Source of the DNA: Kushneria aurantia DSM 21353
GTDB lineage: Bacteria > Pseudomonadota > Gammaproteobacteria > Pseudomonadales > Halomonadaceae
DNA length: 64,000 nt
Assembly: GCF_000382245.1 (NCBI RefSeq)
Contig: NZ_KB907870.1
Coordinates: 24,274 to 88,273 of the forward strand
Direction of reading: 5' to 3'
Position numbers and translations under genes: made by a program. The notes below the pieces were generated by a model. That model ran no database searches. It worked only from the letters and a program-made list of their open reading frames with translations, and was not told the origin of the DNA. Below are positions 20,339-29,372 of this stretch, piece after piece; positions within the stretch are counted from its first letter, which is position 1; each line of letters begins with the position of its first letter.

Positions 20339-21325
20339 TCAGCTTCCGGCACCACTCTTCAGCCGATAGCGATCCAACGCCACAGCAAGTATGATAACCA
20401 TACCTTTGATAATGAATTGCCATATATCTGAGACACCAACCAATATAAGCCCATTGGACAGGACAGCAATAATCAGAGCACCAATCAGAGTTCCCCAGAT
20501 TGACCCCACACCACCGACCAGACTTGTGCCTCCCAAAATAACCGCAGCGATAGCATCAAGTTCATATGCTTGCCCGAGCTGCAAGCCATTGGCAGCGTAT
20601 AACCGCGCCGCTGACATTACACCACCCAGTCCCGCAAACAATCCCGAAATCCCATAGGCAAAAAGCAGTACAAGCCAGACCTTTATACCGGCTAACCGCG
20701 CCGCCTCATGATTACCCCCTGTGGCATATATCCAGGTGCCCAATACTGTGCCCCTCAACACGAACCAGGACAGTAAAACAACGGCGATAGCAATTATCGC
20801 CAGCCAGGGAATGCCCAGAATGTCACCATTACCAATAATGGCAAAAGGCAAATCAGAATTAAAAACGGTCGTATCTTCCCCCATTAAGCGGGCGACCCCC
20901 CTTACGGTTGTCAGCGCGCCAAGCGTTACAATAAAAGGTGGCAGTTTGAAAAAAGCAATCAACACACCATTAACCAAACCAAATGCCAACCCCACCAGAA
21001 TCCCGACAGGAACTCCCAACAAGCCAAGTCCGGGCCATAGAGAAGCCTGGACAGCCGCAATAGCTGAAGCAGCCAGTATCGAGCCTACCGAAAGATCAAT
21101 GCCGCTTGTTAAAATGACAAATGTCATGCCGGCAGCCAGCACAATGTTAATGGAAGCTTGCTGCATCACAATAGAAAGGTTATTAGCCGTAAGAAAATTG
21201 CCCGTCATCATTTGAAAAGCGACGGCAAGCAGCACAAGTACTGGTAGCATACCCAGCGCCGTAACGACAGATTTCATTTTCGCAACTTGCCTGGATGAAT
21301 CCTGAAGGCGTACGGTATCGCTCAT
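20339..21325 (-). CDS. Sugar ABC transporter permease (RbsC/AraH-like)
   Basis: 328-residue inner-membrane subunit with 8-10 helices. Typical RbsC family segments: TFVILTSGIDLSVGSILAAS, LGALTTVRGVARLM and YATGGNHEAARLAGIKV (the EAA-like loop that meets the ATPase), and LDAIAAVILGGTSLVGGVGS. The start overlaps the ATPase stop by 4 bases. Works with the ATPase and binding protein on either side. Confidence 0.93.
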   Translation of the reverse strand: MSDTVRLQDSSRQVAKMKSVVTALGMLPVLVLLAVAFQMMTGNFLTANNLSIVMQQASINIVLAAGMTFVILTSGIDLSVGSILAASAIAAVQASLWPGLGLLGVPVGILVGLAFGLVNGVLIAFFKLPPFIVTLGALTTVRGVARLMGEDTTVFNSDLPFAIIGNGDILGIPWLAIIAIAVVLLSWFVLRGTVLGTWIYATGGNHEAARLAGIKVWLVLLFAYGISGLFAGLGGVMSAARLYAANGLQLGQAYELDAIAAVILGGTSLVGGVGSIWGTLIGALIIAVLSNGLILVGVSDIWQFIIKGMVIILAVALDRYRLKSGAGS

Positions 21326-22887
21326 GCCATAGTCTCCTTATCCTGGAACACTTCCATTTTTGTTGAAGAGGAGTAGCCTGCACCCGTAGCGAAAGTCATC
21401 AACTCTTCCTGTGTCATCACTTTATCGGGCGATGACGCCACTTCACCGGCTATTTCGCCTTCACGCATTACAATGCAACGATCCGCAATACCAATGATTT
21501 CGGGCAACTCGCTTGATACCACCACTACTGCGAGGCCATGCTCGGCCAGCTCATCGATAAGACGATATATTTCCGACTTGGCACCCACATCGACACCCCG
21601 AGTAGGTTCATCAAGCAGCAAGATTTTAGGATTAACCTCCAGTAAACGCGCAAAAAGAACCTTCTGTTGGTTGCCTCCCGAGAGAGTGCTCACCTTCTGC
21701 CTTATTGAAGAAGTTCGAATAGCGAAATGATCAATCGCTCTTTTTGCCCTGAGTGTCGCCATTCTGAATTGGCGTACACCACCGGGATACGCATCCTTTT
21801 CTGCAACAGCTATATTAACGTTTTCCGAGATACTCATATCCAGGAAAAGCCCCAACCCCTTGCGGTCTTCTGTAAGGTAGACAATACCTTTTTCCAGGGC
21901 TTCGCGTGGCGATTTCGGGTTCACCACTTGACCATCAATAATGATGCGGCCCCGAGCTATATAGTCTGCACCATAGATCAAGCGCAAAAGCTCTGTTCGA
22001 CCTGACCCGACGAGGCCTGCAATCCCCAGAACCTCTCCACGACAGACTTCAAAAGAGCATCCCTTGACTTTCCCTTTATCGGCAAGTTCCTCGACACGCA
22101 ACACAACATCCTTTTTTTCTCCAAAAGCATGATGCACCTTTTGATAAAAGGATGATATGTCACGCCCCACCATCATCGATACCAGTTTTTCCGCATTAAC
22201 ATCAGCTTTATCAAGTGTGCCGACATAGGCACCATCACGCAGCACAGAGCAACGATCAGATAATCTATAAACTTCATCCATCCGATGCGAAATATAAATA
22301 ATGGCAATCCCCTCGGATTTTAGAGATTCAATTACATCAAAAAGCTTTTCTGTCTCTTTCCCCGACAATGACGTTGTGGGTTCGTCCATCACAATAATAC
22401 GGGCATTGGTGGACAAGGCTCTTGCAATTTCTACCATTTGCCGTTGGCCCAGTGATAGCCGGTTCACCTGGACGCCGGCATCAAAATCAACTTCCAGCCT
22501 CTCGAGAATTAATTGTGCAGACTTATGCATCAGAGAATTTTTAAGCATACCTGCCTTGGCTTTCTCGGCACCCAGAAATATATTCTGGGCCGCTGTAAGA
22601 TTAGGCGCCAGCGACAACTCCTGATAAATGACGGCAATACCATAATTACGCGAGGCACGCGTATTACCTGTAGGCAGTGCGCTCCCTGCCACTGATATCC
22701 TGCCGCCACTATCAGGAGAGAGCGCACCGGAGAGAATTTTCATCAGGGTCGATTTCCCGGCACCATTTTCCCCCATCAGAGCGTGCACTTCTCCAGCGGC
22801 AACATTCAGCGATATGTTCGAAAGCGCTTTCACCCCACCAAAGGTTTTGGAAATCTGACACATTTCCAGAAGTGGTCGATCGCTCAT
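21322..22887 (-). CDS. Sugar ABC transporter ATP-binding protein (RbsA/AraG-like)
   Basis: 521 residues with two ABC domains, as in RbsA/AraG/XylG. N-terminal domain: Walker A GENGAGKSTLMK, signature LSLGQRQMVEIAR, Walker B IIVMDEPTTSL. C-terminal domain: degenerate Walker A GLVGSGRTELLR, signature LSGGNQQKVLFAR, and LLLDEPTRGVDVGAK. Start and stop both overlap neighbours by 4 bases, so the whole set is translationally coupled. Confidence 0.95.
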   Translation of the reverse strand: MSDRPLLEMCQISKTFGGVKALSNISLNVAAGEVHALMGENGAGKSTLMKILSGALSPDSGGRISVAGSALPTGNTRASRNYGIAVIYQELSLAPNLTAAQNIFLGAEKAKAGMLKNSLMHKSAQLILERLEVDFDAGVQVNRLSLGQRQMVEIARALSTNARIIVMDEPTTSLSGKETEKLFDVIESLKSEGIAIIYISHRMDEVYRLSDRCSVLRDGAYVGTLDKADVNAEKLVSMMVGRDISSFYQKVHHAFGEKKDVVLRVEELADKGKVKGCSFEVCRGEVLGIAGLVGSGRTELLRLIYGADYIARGRIIIDGQVVNPKSPREALEKGIVYLTEDRKGLGLFLDMSISENVNIAVAEKDAYPGGVRQFRMATLRAKRAIDHFAIRTSSIRQKVSTLSGGNQQKVLFARLLEVNPKILLLDEPTRGVDVGAKSEIYRLIDELAEHGLAVVVVSSELPEIIGIADRCIVMREGEIAGEVASSPDKVMTQEELMTFATGAGYSSSTKMEVFQDKETMA

Positions 22888-23669
22888 AGCTCTTTCTCCC
22901 TGCCGTTCTCGGCAACCGTATAGCGAACCCCCTGATCTTCCAGCATCTTTGCTTCTACATCCTCAAGACCATCATCGGTTATCAGATGAGCCACTCGCCT
23001 TAGCGGTAGCGCAACGAGTGGCGGTGCTTCCTTGAATTTTCGACTATCCACCAACAATACGACTTCGTTTACGCGCTCGGAAAAATGCTGGACAAAGTGC
23101 ACCAGCAGGGGATGCGATTCGAGAATGCCCTGGGGACCTATGCCCAATGCCCCGACAAAGAACTGAGAGGCGTAAAAGGTCGAGATTTCACGGTTGGGGT
23201 CATAAAGAATGCCGGGGTCGCGATGCAGATCGCCACTGCCTACCGTTAATTGGCAACGGCCGAATTCGGAGAGATAGGCAGCAAGTGGCATCGAATGTGT
23301 CAGAATGCGCAGGTTCCAATTACCCACGTGCACACCGAAATGAAAGCAGGTCGATCCTGCATGAACGACGATCAGGCTGCCTTCACGTACAAGCTTTCCC
23401 GCTTCACGGGCAATCGCTTTTTTAGCATCTACTGCAATGTCGCGATTGTCAGAGAAGGGAAGCGCTACAGCGCGATGCTGGTGGGGCGATTCCACCGCCG
23501 CGATACCCCCATAGACCTTCTGCACCTTGCCCAAATCATCAAGCTTGTCGATATCGCGGCGGACGGTTGCTGCAGAGACGCCCAGCATATCGGTCAACTC
23601 ATTGACGGAGACGAAGGGGCGCTCCATCAACAATGACTCAATTCTGGTGTGACGACTCTTATCGCTCAT
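22884..23669 (-). CDS. DeoR-family transcriptional regulator
   Basis: 261 residues. N-terminal DeoR winged helix (SVNELTDMLGVSAATVRRDIDKLDDLGKVQKVYGG), then the sugar-phosphate sensor domain. First gene of the sugar operon, so probably autoregulated and controlled by a sugar phosphate. The start at 23669 has GGAG six bases upstream; an earlier Met at 23696 lacks an SD and would overlap the predicted operator. Regulators of this family normally repress until a phosphorylated intermediate binds. Confidence 0.9.
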   Translation of the reverse strand: MSDKSRHTRIESLLMERPFVSVNELTDMLGVSAATVRRDIDKLDDLGKVQKVYGGIAAVESPHQHRAVALPFSDNRDIAVDAKKAIAREAGKLVREGSLIVVHAGSTCFHFGVHVGNWNLRILTHSMPLAAYLSEFGRCQLTVGSGDLHRDPGILYDPNREISTFYASQFFVGALGIGPQGILESHPLLVHFVQHFSERVNEVVLLVDSRKFKEAPPLVALPLRRVAHLITDDGLEDVEAKMLEDQGVRYTVAENGREKEL

Positions 23670-23693
23670 GGGGCACTCCAAATAGAGCTTTCT

Positions 23694-23720
23694 CAATCAT
23701 TTTTGATTTTTTACAATCAT
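23694..23720 (-). promoter_or_regulatory. Direct-repeat operator candidate upstream of the sugar operon
   Basis: Two identical heptamers (CAATCAT on the plus strand, 23694-23700 and 23714-23720), exactly 20 bases apart, within a T-rich stretch directly upstream of the DeoR gene. Position fits autorepression. On the minus strand TTGACG further upstream (about 23750) could be a -35 element, but no convincing -10 at 17 bases was found. Confidence 0.4.
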
Positions 23721-24011
23721 ATTTTGCACACGATGCCCCTTTTTTGCGTCAAATTCCTTAATCCTTTAGTTCTATGAGCACATTTTTCCACCGTGCCGAG
23801 TAGCGGACGGCACCGAACGAAAGCACATTTATGTCTATAACTTTATGAAATACAAAGAAATTATCTCAATGGAAGGCCGCCGCCGAGGACATTCCTTGCG
23901 AATGCCCTGGTGACATCACTGAAGCAGGGGAGTGAGATTTCTTGATCATGGTTTGAACTGATCAGAAAATCTGTCTGACAAACGAGGGTTTGTTCCGCCA
24001 GCAGAGGCGCT
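23721..24011. other. A/T-rich intergenic region without a recognisable gene
   Basis: Non-coding gap between the DeoR gene's operator and the 3' end of the P-loop kinase gene. It shares the low G+C of the sugar operon up to about 23870, then returns to chromosome-like composition, suggesting the boundary of the acquired segment. I see no RNA gene or insertion-sequence end. Confidence 0.5.
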
Positions 24012-24692
24012 TTATCGATCTGTAAGGCGTATAAGCCGGCCATCCCAATAGAGCTGGCGGTCAGCCAGGTGCCGGGTCGCCTCGATACGTTCGGCGTTGG
24101 GGCGATCGGTGGCGGCCAGCCAGGCGTGCGCCTGATCCGCGCTGCGGCCAAAGCGCCTATGACGCTCGACCAGCCACTGCTCACGCCGCTCGGTGTCGAC
24201 ATCGAGATACCAGACCTCATCCAGCAGCTTGCGCACCTCCGACCAGGGCGGCTCCTCCAGCAGCAGGTAATTGCCCTCGGTGATCACCAGTGCGGTAGCG
24301 GACGGTACCGCGATACTGGCGGCAATGGGCTCCTCGAGTTCACGATAGAAGTCCGGCGCGTAGATGGTGTCACTCTGTCGGGCGTCCCTGAGTCGCGACA
24401 GCAGTGCCACATAGCCCTGCACATCGAAGGTATCCGGTGCCCCCTTGCGCTCAGCGCGCCCCAATCGCGTCAGTTGGCGATTGGAGAGGTGAAAACCATC
24501 CATCGGTACGACCTGCATCGTATTGTCCAGCCGCGCTCCCAGCATCTCGCCGATGCTCGATTTGCCGGCGCCGGGCGGCCCCACGATGCCCAGCAGCCGA
24601 CGGCGGCCGGACGTCATCATGGCACGCGCCATTTCGACGACGGCCTCCTCGATGTCCACTCCCGAGATATCGTGCTGCGATCGCGCCGTCAT
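24012..24692 (-). CDS. P-loop kinase of the nucleoside/pantothenate kinase group
   Basis: 226 residues. Walker A GIVGPPGAGKSSIGEML (about 35-51), then MDGFHLSN with the Asp-Gly-Phe-His motif of the uridine/pantothenate/phosphoribulokinase superfamily, RKGAPDTFDV, YAPDFYRELEEPIAAS and VITEGNYLLL. Such proteins phosphorylate small alcohol groups (nucleosides, pantothenate, fructose). The substrate is not determinable here. Sits downstream of talB but beyond its terminator. Chromosome-like base composition. Confidence 0.82.
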   Translation of the reverse strand: MTARSQHDISGVDIEEAVVEMARAMMTSGRRRLLGIVGPPGAGKSSIGEMLGARLDNTMQVVPMDGFHLSNRQLTRLGRAERKGAPDTFDVQGYVALLSRLRDARQSDTIYAPDFYRELEEPIAASIAVPSATALVITEGNYLLLEEPPWSEVRKLLDEVWYLDVDTERREQWLVERHRRFGRSADQAHAWLAATDRPNAERIEATRHLADRQLYWDGRLIRLTDR

Positions 24693-24716
24693 GGTTTATC
24701 CCTGTGAATCATGCAT

Positions 24717-24745
24717 AAAAAAAAGCCGGCCCATGCCGGGCCGGC
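24717..24745 (-). terminator. Rho-independent terminator of the transaldolase gene
   Basis: Minus strand: perfect 8-bp stem GCCGGCCC / GGGCCGGC with a 5-base loop, followed by eight T residues (A-run 24717-24724 on plus). Ends 25 bases past the transaldolase stop. Confidence 0.9.
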
Positions 24746-24769
24746 CCGATTTTTCACGGCTTTGCGCAC

Positions 24770-25741
24770 TCAGAAGCGCTTTTCGATCAGCCCCTCGAGC
24801 TTCTCCTGATCCTCGGCGAACTTGCGGATCCCCTCGGCCAGCTTGTCGTTGGCCATGGCATCCTGGTTGTGCTCCCAGCGAAACTCGGCCTCGGTCATCT
24901 TCTCGGGGCGCTTTTCGCCCTTGCCGCCGCTGGTGGCGTTATCGGTCAGCTGACGCTCGACTTCACCATCGCTGGAGGCCAGCTCCTCGAGCAGTGCCGG
25001 CGAGATGGTCAGGCGGTTGCAGCCGGCCAGTGCCTTGATCTGGTCGGTATTGCGGAAGCTCGCCCCCATCACCACGGTTTCATAGCCGTAGCGGTTGGCA
25101 TAGTCGGCAACGCCGCGCACGAATTTCACACCCGGATCGTCATCCGGCGCATAGTGGTCGACGCCGTCGTTTGCCTTGTACCAGTCGGTGACGCGACCCA
25201 CGAAGGGCGAGATCAGAAATACCCCGGCCTCGAAGCAGGCGCGCGCCTGAGCGTCGCTGAACAGCAGCGTCAGGTTGCAGTTGATGCCCTCCTGCTGCAG
25301 CTGCTCGGCGGCGCGAATGCCCTCCCAGGTGGAAGCCAGCTTGATCAGAATGCGATCACGGCCGACACCGGCCTTTTCATACAGCTCGATCAGCTTGCGC
25401 GCCTTCTCGATACTGGCTTCGCGATCGAAGGAGAGCTTCGACGCCACTTCGGTGGAGACAAGCCCGGGAACCAGTTTCGTGATTTCAGTGCCGACCACCA
25501 CTGACAGGCGATCGACCGCATGCGCGAGTCGGGCTTCGCGGCTCTGCCCCTCGGTCTCCTTTTTGACCTCGGCAAGCGTCGAGTCGATCAGCTCCTGATA
25601 GCCCTGCAGATCGAAGGCCTTGAGCAGCAGCGAAGGATTGGTGGTGGAGTCCTGCGGCTCGTATTTCTTGATCGCTTCAAGATCGCCGGTATCGGCGACG
25701 ACTTTGGAAAGCGTCTTCAGAGATTCCAGCTGACTGGCCAT
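24770..25741 (-). CDS. tal: Transaldolase
   Basis: 323 residues, the length of the TalB class. Transfers a dihydroxyacetone unit between sugar phosphates in the non-oxidative pentose-phosphate pathway. Motifs: [31 protein letters not shown] with the Schiff-base Lys, [18 protein letters not shown] and [15 protein letters not shown]-terminal extension ([20 protein letters not shown]) is usual for this class. Its gene has its own terminator. It complements the AraB/AraD-type enzymes 1-8 kb away. Confidence 0.97.
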   Translation of the reverse strand: MASQLESLKTLSKVVADTGDLEAIKKYEPQDSTTNPSLLLKAFDLQGYQELIDSTLAEVKKETEGQSREARLAHAVDRLSVVVGTEITKLVPGLVSTEVASKLSFDREASIEKARKLIELYEKAGVGRDRILIKLASTWEGIRAAEQLQQEGINCNLTLLFSDAQARACFEAGVFLISPFVGRVTDWYKANDGVDHYAPDDDPGVKFVRGVADYANRYGYETVVMGASFRNTDQIKALAGCNRLTISPALLEELASSDGEVERQLTDNATSGGKGEKRPEKMTEAEFRWEHNQDAMANDKLAEGIRKFAEDQEKLEGLIEKRF

Positions 25742-25825
25742 GGATCACTCCCTGTCGGTTCGGTATTGAACAAGGCGGTCCGTTCGCCACAACCTCGACC
25801 GGACCACATGAAACTGGTGTTTCAG

Positions 25826-25860
25826 GTTGCAGGGCGCATTACAGAAGTGAGCCCTGCAAC
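25826..25860. repeat. Inverted repeat upstream of tal
   Basis: Perfect 10-bp arms GTTGCAGGGC and GCCCTGCAAC with a 15-base loop, next to a smaller hairpin TGAAAC-TGGT-GTTTCA (25809-25824). Both lie in the 5' region of tal on the minus strand. Without a T-run they look more like leader structures or an operator than a terminator. The rest of 25742-25983 holds nothing I can identify. Confidence 0.4.
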
Positions 25861-25983
25861 GTCAACGCATAGGGTCAGGATAGCGACTTTTGCGCTCCAC
25901 GACATGCTCATCGTCGCTGACACGATAGCGCTTTACGCGATCCTTATTCGAGATCTGGCGGGTATCGCGGTCGATTTCAACCG

Positions 25984-26013
25984 CGCACTGGCACCTTTCA
26001 GGGTGCCAGTGCG
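25984..26013. repeat. Hairpin overlapping the mscS-type gene stop codon
   Basis: Perfect 12-bp stem CGCACTGGCACC / GGTGCCAGTGCG with a 6-base loop. The stop codon of the channel gene (25998-26000) lies in the loop. No T-run on the minus strand; probably a 3' mRNA-stabilising hairpin. Confidence 0.5.
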
Positions 26014-28229
26014 TGGTCACCGTCGCTGTCGTCACCGCCACGAGGCGATCGCCCATACTCCTCCAGCCGCACGCTCATACGCGGCGCCGCCAGCTCAAAG
26101 CCTTCGTTGTCCATGCGCCTTTTGAGACGCAACTGGAATTCTCGTGTGATCTCCCACTGGGTTACCGGCGCGGTGCGAAACTGCGCTCGCACGATTGCCG
26201 CCCCTTCGGTAAAGCTTTCGACCCCCTGCATCTGCAGCGGCGACCAGATACGAAAGCGATACAGCGGATCGCTGCGCATCTCTTCGGCGATCTCCTCGAT
26301 CATTTGCTGGGCGTAGTCGATGGTCATGTTCCACGGCACACGAATGCGCAGCAGGGCGTAGCCGAACTCACGGGAGTAGTTCTGCACCGACTTGATCTGG
26401 CTGAAGGGCACCGAATGGACGATGCCGTCCAGATCGCGCAGGCGTACGGTGCGCAGGCTGAGCTTCTCCACCGTACCCATATTGCCGCCGACATCGACGA
26501 AGTCGTCGATCGCCAGGGTATCCTCGACAAGAATAAACACCCCGGTAATCAGATCCTGCACCAGCGTCTGGGCGCCGAAACCGATCGCCAGGCCGATCAC
26601 ACCGGCACCGGCCAGCAGCGGTGTGACGTTGACGCCGAGATTGGCCAGCGCCGCGATCGCCCCGATCACGAAAATGGTGACAAACACCACGTTGCGTAGA
26701 AGTGGCGTGATGGTCTCTGCTCGGGCGCGACGTGCCCGACCGCGCTGGGAACGCGATGTGGAGGTCATGGCGCGGTGAATGGCGGTATCCACCATGATCC
26801 ACACCAGCCAGCTGATCAGAATCGTCAGGCCGATGCTGAGCAGCGGCCGCGCGATCCGTTCACCCAGGCCGTCGTCGCCGTCCAGAGGCAGCAGCGAAAA
26901 GCCCCAGCTGAGTGCCGCCAGCTGCGCAAAGAGGGTCCAGCACAGCAGATGCAGCAGCACGGTGCCAAAGCGCGACAGACGCCGCACATAAAGCGAGCGC
27001 CGCGACCGACGCGGCGGCTGACGCGCGCTGCGCTTGAGCAGCCCGGTGGCAATCAGCGCGATCACCATCAACGCTGCGGTAAACAGCGCGCGGGCAAGGA
27101 TCGAGCGCACATCGCCGCTGTAGGTCAGCACCGCGATCAGCGACACCGCCACCAGCAGCAGTGCCGGCACGTGCCAGAGTCCACCCAGCACCCGCAACAG
27201 CTCCCCGACGGCGCCCCCTTCACGGCGCTGCGCCCAGGGGCGATTGCGAATCAGATGGCGCACCGGACGCCGAAAACGGATCACGAACAGCCCGGTCAGC
27301 AGGACCGCCAGCAGATTGGCGATGCCGGCGGCAAAATCGGTCAGCCCGCTACCCAGTGATTCGCGCAGCTGCGACGAGGTAAACGCATCCCCCAATGCCG
27401 CGACGGCGCCGATCCAGAACAGCGGCCAGGCGCCACGCTGACGCAGGCGGCGCAGGGCAACGCGCCGATGCCCCCATGAGAAGAGCGAGAAAACCACCTC
27501 ACAGATCGAGGCGAACAGCATGCCGCACAGCGCCGCCCAACCCAGGGTAGTGGCCAGCAGCATGCCCGGCGAGGCTCCCAGCCGGAAAACGCCCAGCAGC
27601 ACCAGCCCCAGTGCCAGCCCGGTGGGCAGCACCCGGCGCAGACAGTAGCGCAACAGGGTCAGCGCGCCGGGCTGTTCGGGCAGTGTCATGGCCACCCCAT
27701 AGCGCCAGGCAAGAGAGCGAATCAGCGCAAAGAAGAGCATCCCCAGGCCCAGCTGCGCGAGCAGGGTGAGCGTGAAATCGCGCAGCAGCGCGACCCCGCT
27801 GTCCAGACTATCGCTCAGCGAGGCGATATCCACCATCGCCTCGTGCCCGCCATGCTGCCAGCGCGTCAGCAGGCTGCGCCCCTCGCCCTGCTGACCGGCC
27901 AGCTCGCCGAAGGTGGCCGCCAGAACCCCCAGCAACCCGCCACCCTCGACGCTGCTCTCGCCGTCGGCGCGCGCCTGACTGGCGTCGCGCAGATGGCGCA
28001 ACTCCTGCAGCAGCGCGCTGCGCTGGTCACTGTTTTCAAGCGTTGTGATCAGCTGGCCGAGAGCAGCACTCATCTCCTGATCCGAGATCTGCTCCTGCTG
28101 TCCGGAGCCGCCGCTGCCCGGCATGGACAGTGCCGACGCCCGTGTCGTCTGCGTCCCGACCGCCAGCATCAGTACCATCAGCAGTACCGCCATTAACGTC
28201 CGCTCGACTCTGTGCCCTGTGTTACACAT
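25998..28229 (-). CDS. MscS-family mechanosensitive channel, large YbiO-like type
   Basis: 743 residues: signal peptide (about 1-34), a periplasmic segment, roughly ten membrane helices, then the conserved MscS core. In the core, the pore helix region [20 protein letters not shown] and the beta-domain segment [28 protein letters not shown] are clear. Architecture and length match E. coli YbiO, an osmotic-stress release valve. Start at 28229 is chosen for AGGA eight bases upstream and the signal peptide; an open frame to 28298 lacks support. Fits a halophile that must dump solutes on hypo-osmotic shock. Confidence 0.9.
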   Translation of the reverse strand: MCNTGHRVERTLMAVLLMVLMLAVGTQTTRASALSMPGSGGSGQQEQISDQEMSAALGQLITTLENSDQRSALLQELRHLRDASQARADGESSVEGGGLLGVLAATFGELAGQQGEGRSLLTRWQHGGHEAMVDIASLSDSLDSGVALLRDFTLTLLAQLGLGMLFFALIRSLAWRYGVAMTLPEQPGALTLLRYCLRRVLPTGLALGLVLLGVFRLGASPGMLLATTLGWAALCGMLFASICEVVFSLFSWGHRRVALRRLRQRGAWPLFWIGAVAALGDAFTSSQLRESLGSGLTDFAAGIANLLAVLLTGLFVIRFRRPVRHLIRNRPWAQRREGGAVGELLRVLGGLWHVPALLLVAVSLIAVLTYSGDVRSILARALFTAALMVIALIATGLLKRSARQPPRRSRRSLYVRRLSRFGTVLLHLLCWTLFAQLAALSWGFSLLPLDGDDGLGERIARPLLSIGLTILISWLVWIMVDTAIHRAMTSTSRSQRGRARRARAETITPLLRNVVFVTIFVIGAIAALANLGVNVTPLLAGAGVIGLAIGFGAQTLVQDLITGVFILVEDTLAIDDFVDVGGNMGTVEKLSLRTVRLRDLDGIVHSVPFSQIKSVQNYSREFGYALLRIRVPWNMTIDYAQQMIEEIAEEMRSDPLYRFRIWSPLQMQGVESFTEGAAIVRAQFRTAPVTQWEITREFQLRLKRRMDNEGFELAAPRMSVRLEEYGRSPRGGDDSDGDHALAP

Positions 28230-28343
28230 ACCTGTATTCCTGACTCCCCGGTCGCGGCGACTGCAAAGGTTGAAAAAAAAACGATGCTGGCGCATCATAC
28301 CCGCCCATTAAATTCGGCCAACACCCTTTTTCCGGAGCGCGCC

Positions 28344-28604
28344 ATGAAATCAGGCATTCATCCCGAATACCGCACGGTCGTTTTTCACGACACCAACGCG
28401 GACACCCATTTCAGAATCCCCTCGACGGTTTCCACCAGCGAGACCATCGAGCTCGACGGCGAAACCTTCCCGCTGGTTCGCCTCGATATCTCTTCGGCGT
28501 CGCACCCCTTCTACACCGGCCAGCAGCGCCAGGCCAGCAGTGAAGGTCGTGCCGCCCAGTTCCATCGCCGTTTCGGCAACTTCTCCTCGCGCCGCTCCAG
28601 CTGA
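28344..28604 (+). CDS. rpmE2: 50S ribosomal protein L31, type B (zinc-independent)
   Basis: 86 residues. The type B sequence begins [16 protein letters not shown], with SHPFYTGQ in the middle and RFGNF near the end. It contains no cysteine, so it cannot hold the zinc of type A L31. Bacteria make such copies under zinc limitation, usually via Zur, but I see no convincing Zur box upstream. Start has GGAG seven bases upstream. Divergent from the mscS-type gene. Confidence 0.93.
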   Translation: MKSGIHPEYRTVVFHDTNADTHFRIPSTVSTSETIELDGETFPLVRLDISSASHPFYTGQQRQASSEGRAAQFHRRFGNFSSRRSS

Positions 28605-28657
28605 TCCGCCAGGCCCGGCTCGGGGCTTCATTGCGAGCCATCGCGGCGCTCCTGTAT

Positions 28658-28678
28658 GCCCGGCAATGCTCGCCGGGC
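28658..28678 (+). terminator. Hairpin after rpmE2
   Basis: GCCCGGC-AATGCTC-GCCGGGC, 7-bp stem, no T-run, about 55 bases after the rpmE2 stop. Weak terminator candidate. Confidence 0.3.
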
Positions 28679-28820
28679 GTCAGGCCCCTCGGCGTCGGTG
28701 CAGCACACAAGGCCATTATCCAGCCTTAAGCCAGCATTTTTTGTTGGGCAGAACCTTCCATAGACGCTATTGTCAGAGTTATCGCAATGTCTCTACGGTC
28801 GCTACCTTCAAGGAGTGCAT

Positions 28821-29138
28821 ATGGCAGACCAGAGCTATAACGCTGCCTGGCGAATGGCTGAACAGATGAAGTCGCGTGCTCGCGCGACCGAACGTCCCGG
28901 CACCCTGAAGATGCTCGGCGCCTGGATGGTGTTCGCCTTCATGCTGATGATGGGAACGCTGCTGGCGCTATTTTTTGTGCTGCTGGGCTGGGCAATGATG
29001 CCGCTGATTCGCCATCGCATGAAAAAGCGCGCTGAACGCCAGGGGCAGACCTTTGACGGCGAAAGTGCGCGATCGGGCAATCATCCCCATCAGGTGCTGG
29101 AAGGAGAGTTCGAAGTACGACGTAGCGCGCACGGCTGA
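28821..29138 (+). CDS. Small single-span membrane protein of unknown function
   Basis: 105 residues: amphipathic N-terminus (MADQSYNAAWRMAEQM), one long hydrophobic span (about residues 31-56, MVFAFMLMMGTLLALFFVLL), then a basic stretch and a hydrophilic tail ending GEFEVRRSAHG. Strong SD (AAGGAG, 5 bases before ATG) and normal codon use support it as real. I do not recognise the family. It stands alone between rpmE2 and a monooxygenase gene. Confidence 0.75.
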   Translation: MADQSYNAAWRMAEQMKSRARATERPGTLKMLGAWMVFAFMLMMGTLLALFFVLLGWAMMPLIRHRMKKRAERQGQTFDGESARSGNHPHQVLEGEFEVRRSAHG

Positions 29139-29187
29139 TCGCTCGACTTCTCCGCCAGCAAGCCCTCTTCTTTCCTGAAACACCTCG

Positions 29188-29212
29188 CAGCGCCGGCCAC
29201 GAGCCGGCGCTG
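29188..29212 (+). terminator. Hairpin after the small membrane protein gene
   Basis: Perfect 10-bp stem CAGCGCCGGC / GCCGGCGCTG with a 5-base loop, 49 bases after the stop; only a mixed TCGTCTCT tail. Confidence 0.45.
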
Positions 29213-29372
29213 TCGTCTCTCGGCTGCTGTCCTGCCCCACGCCTTTCGAGAACAGCGCGCCCCGAATGGCCTTGAATCTCTCCACGCTCGCCCGGACCTG
29301 CTGTATTATAAGCCTGCTAACATTAATACCCTTATTGGACAGGCTCATCCCTTTCAGCCGTCAGAGGTTCTC

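Noticed and set aside
28230..28343. Zur box before rpmE2
   Set aside because: Only a GATGC-TGGC-GCATC hairpin is present, not the usual Zur palindrome.
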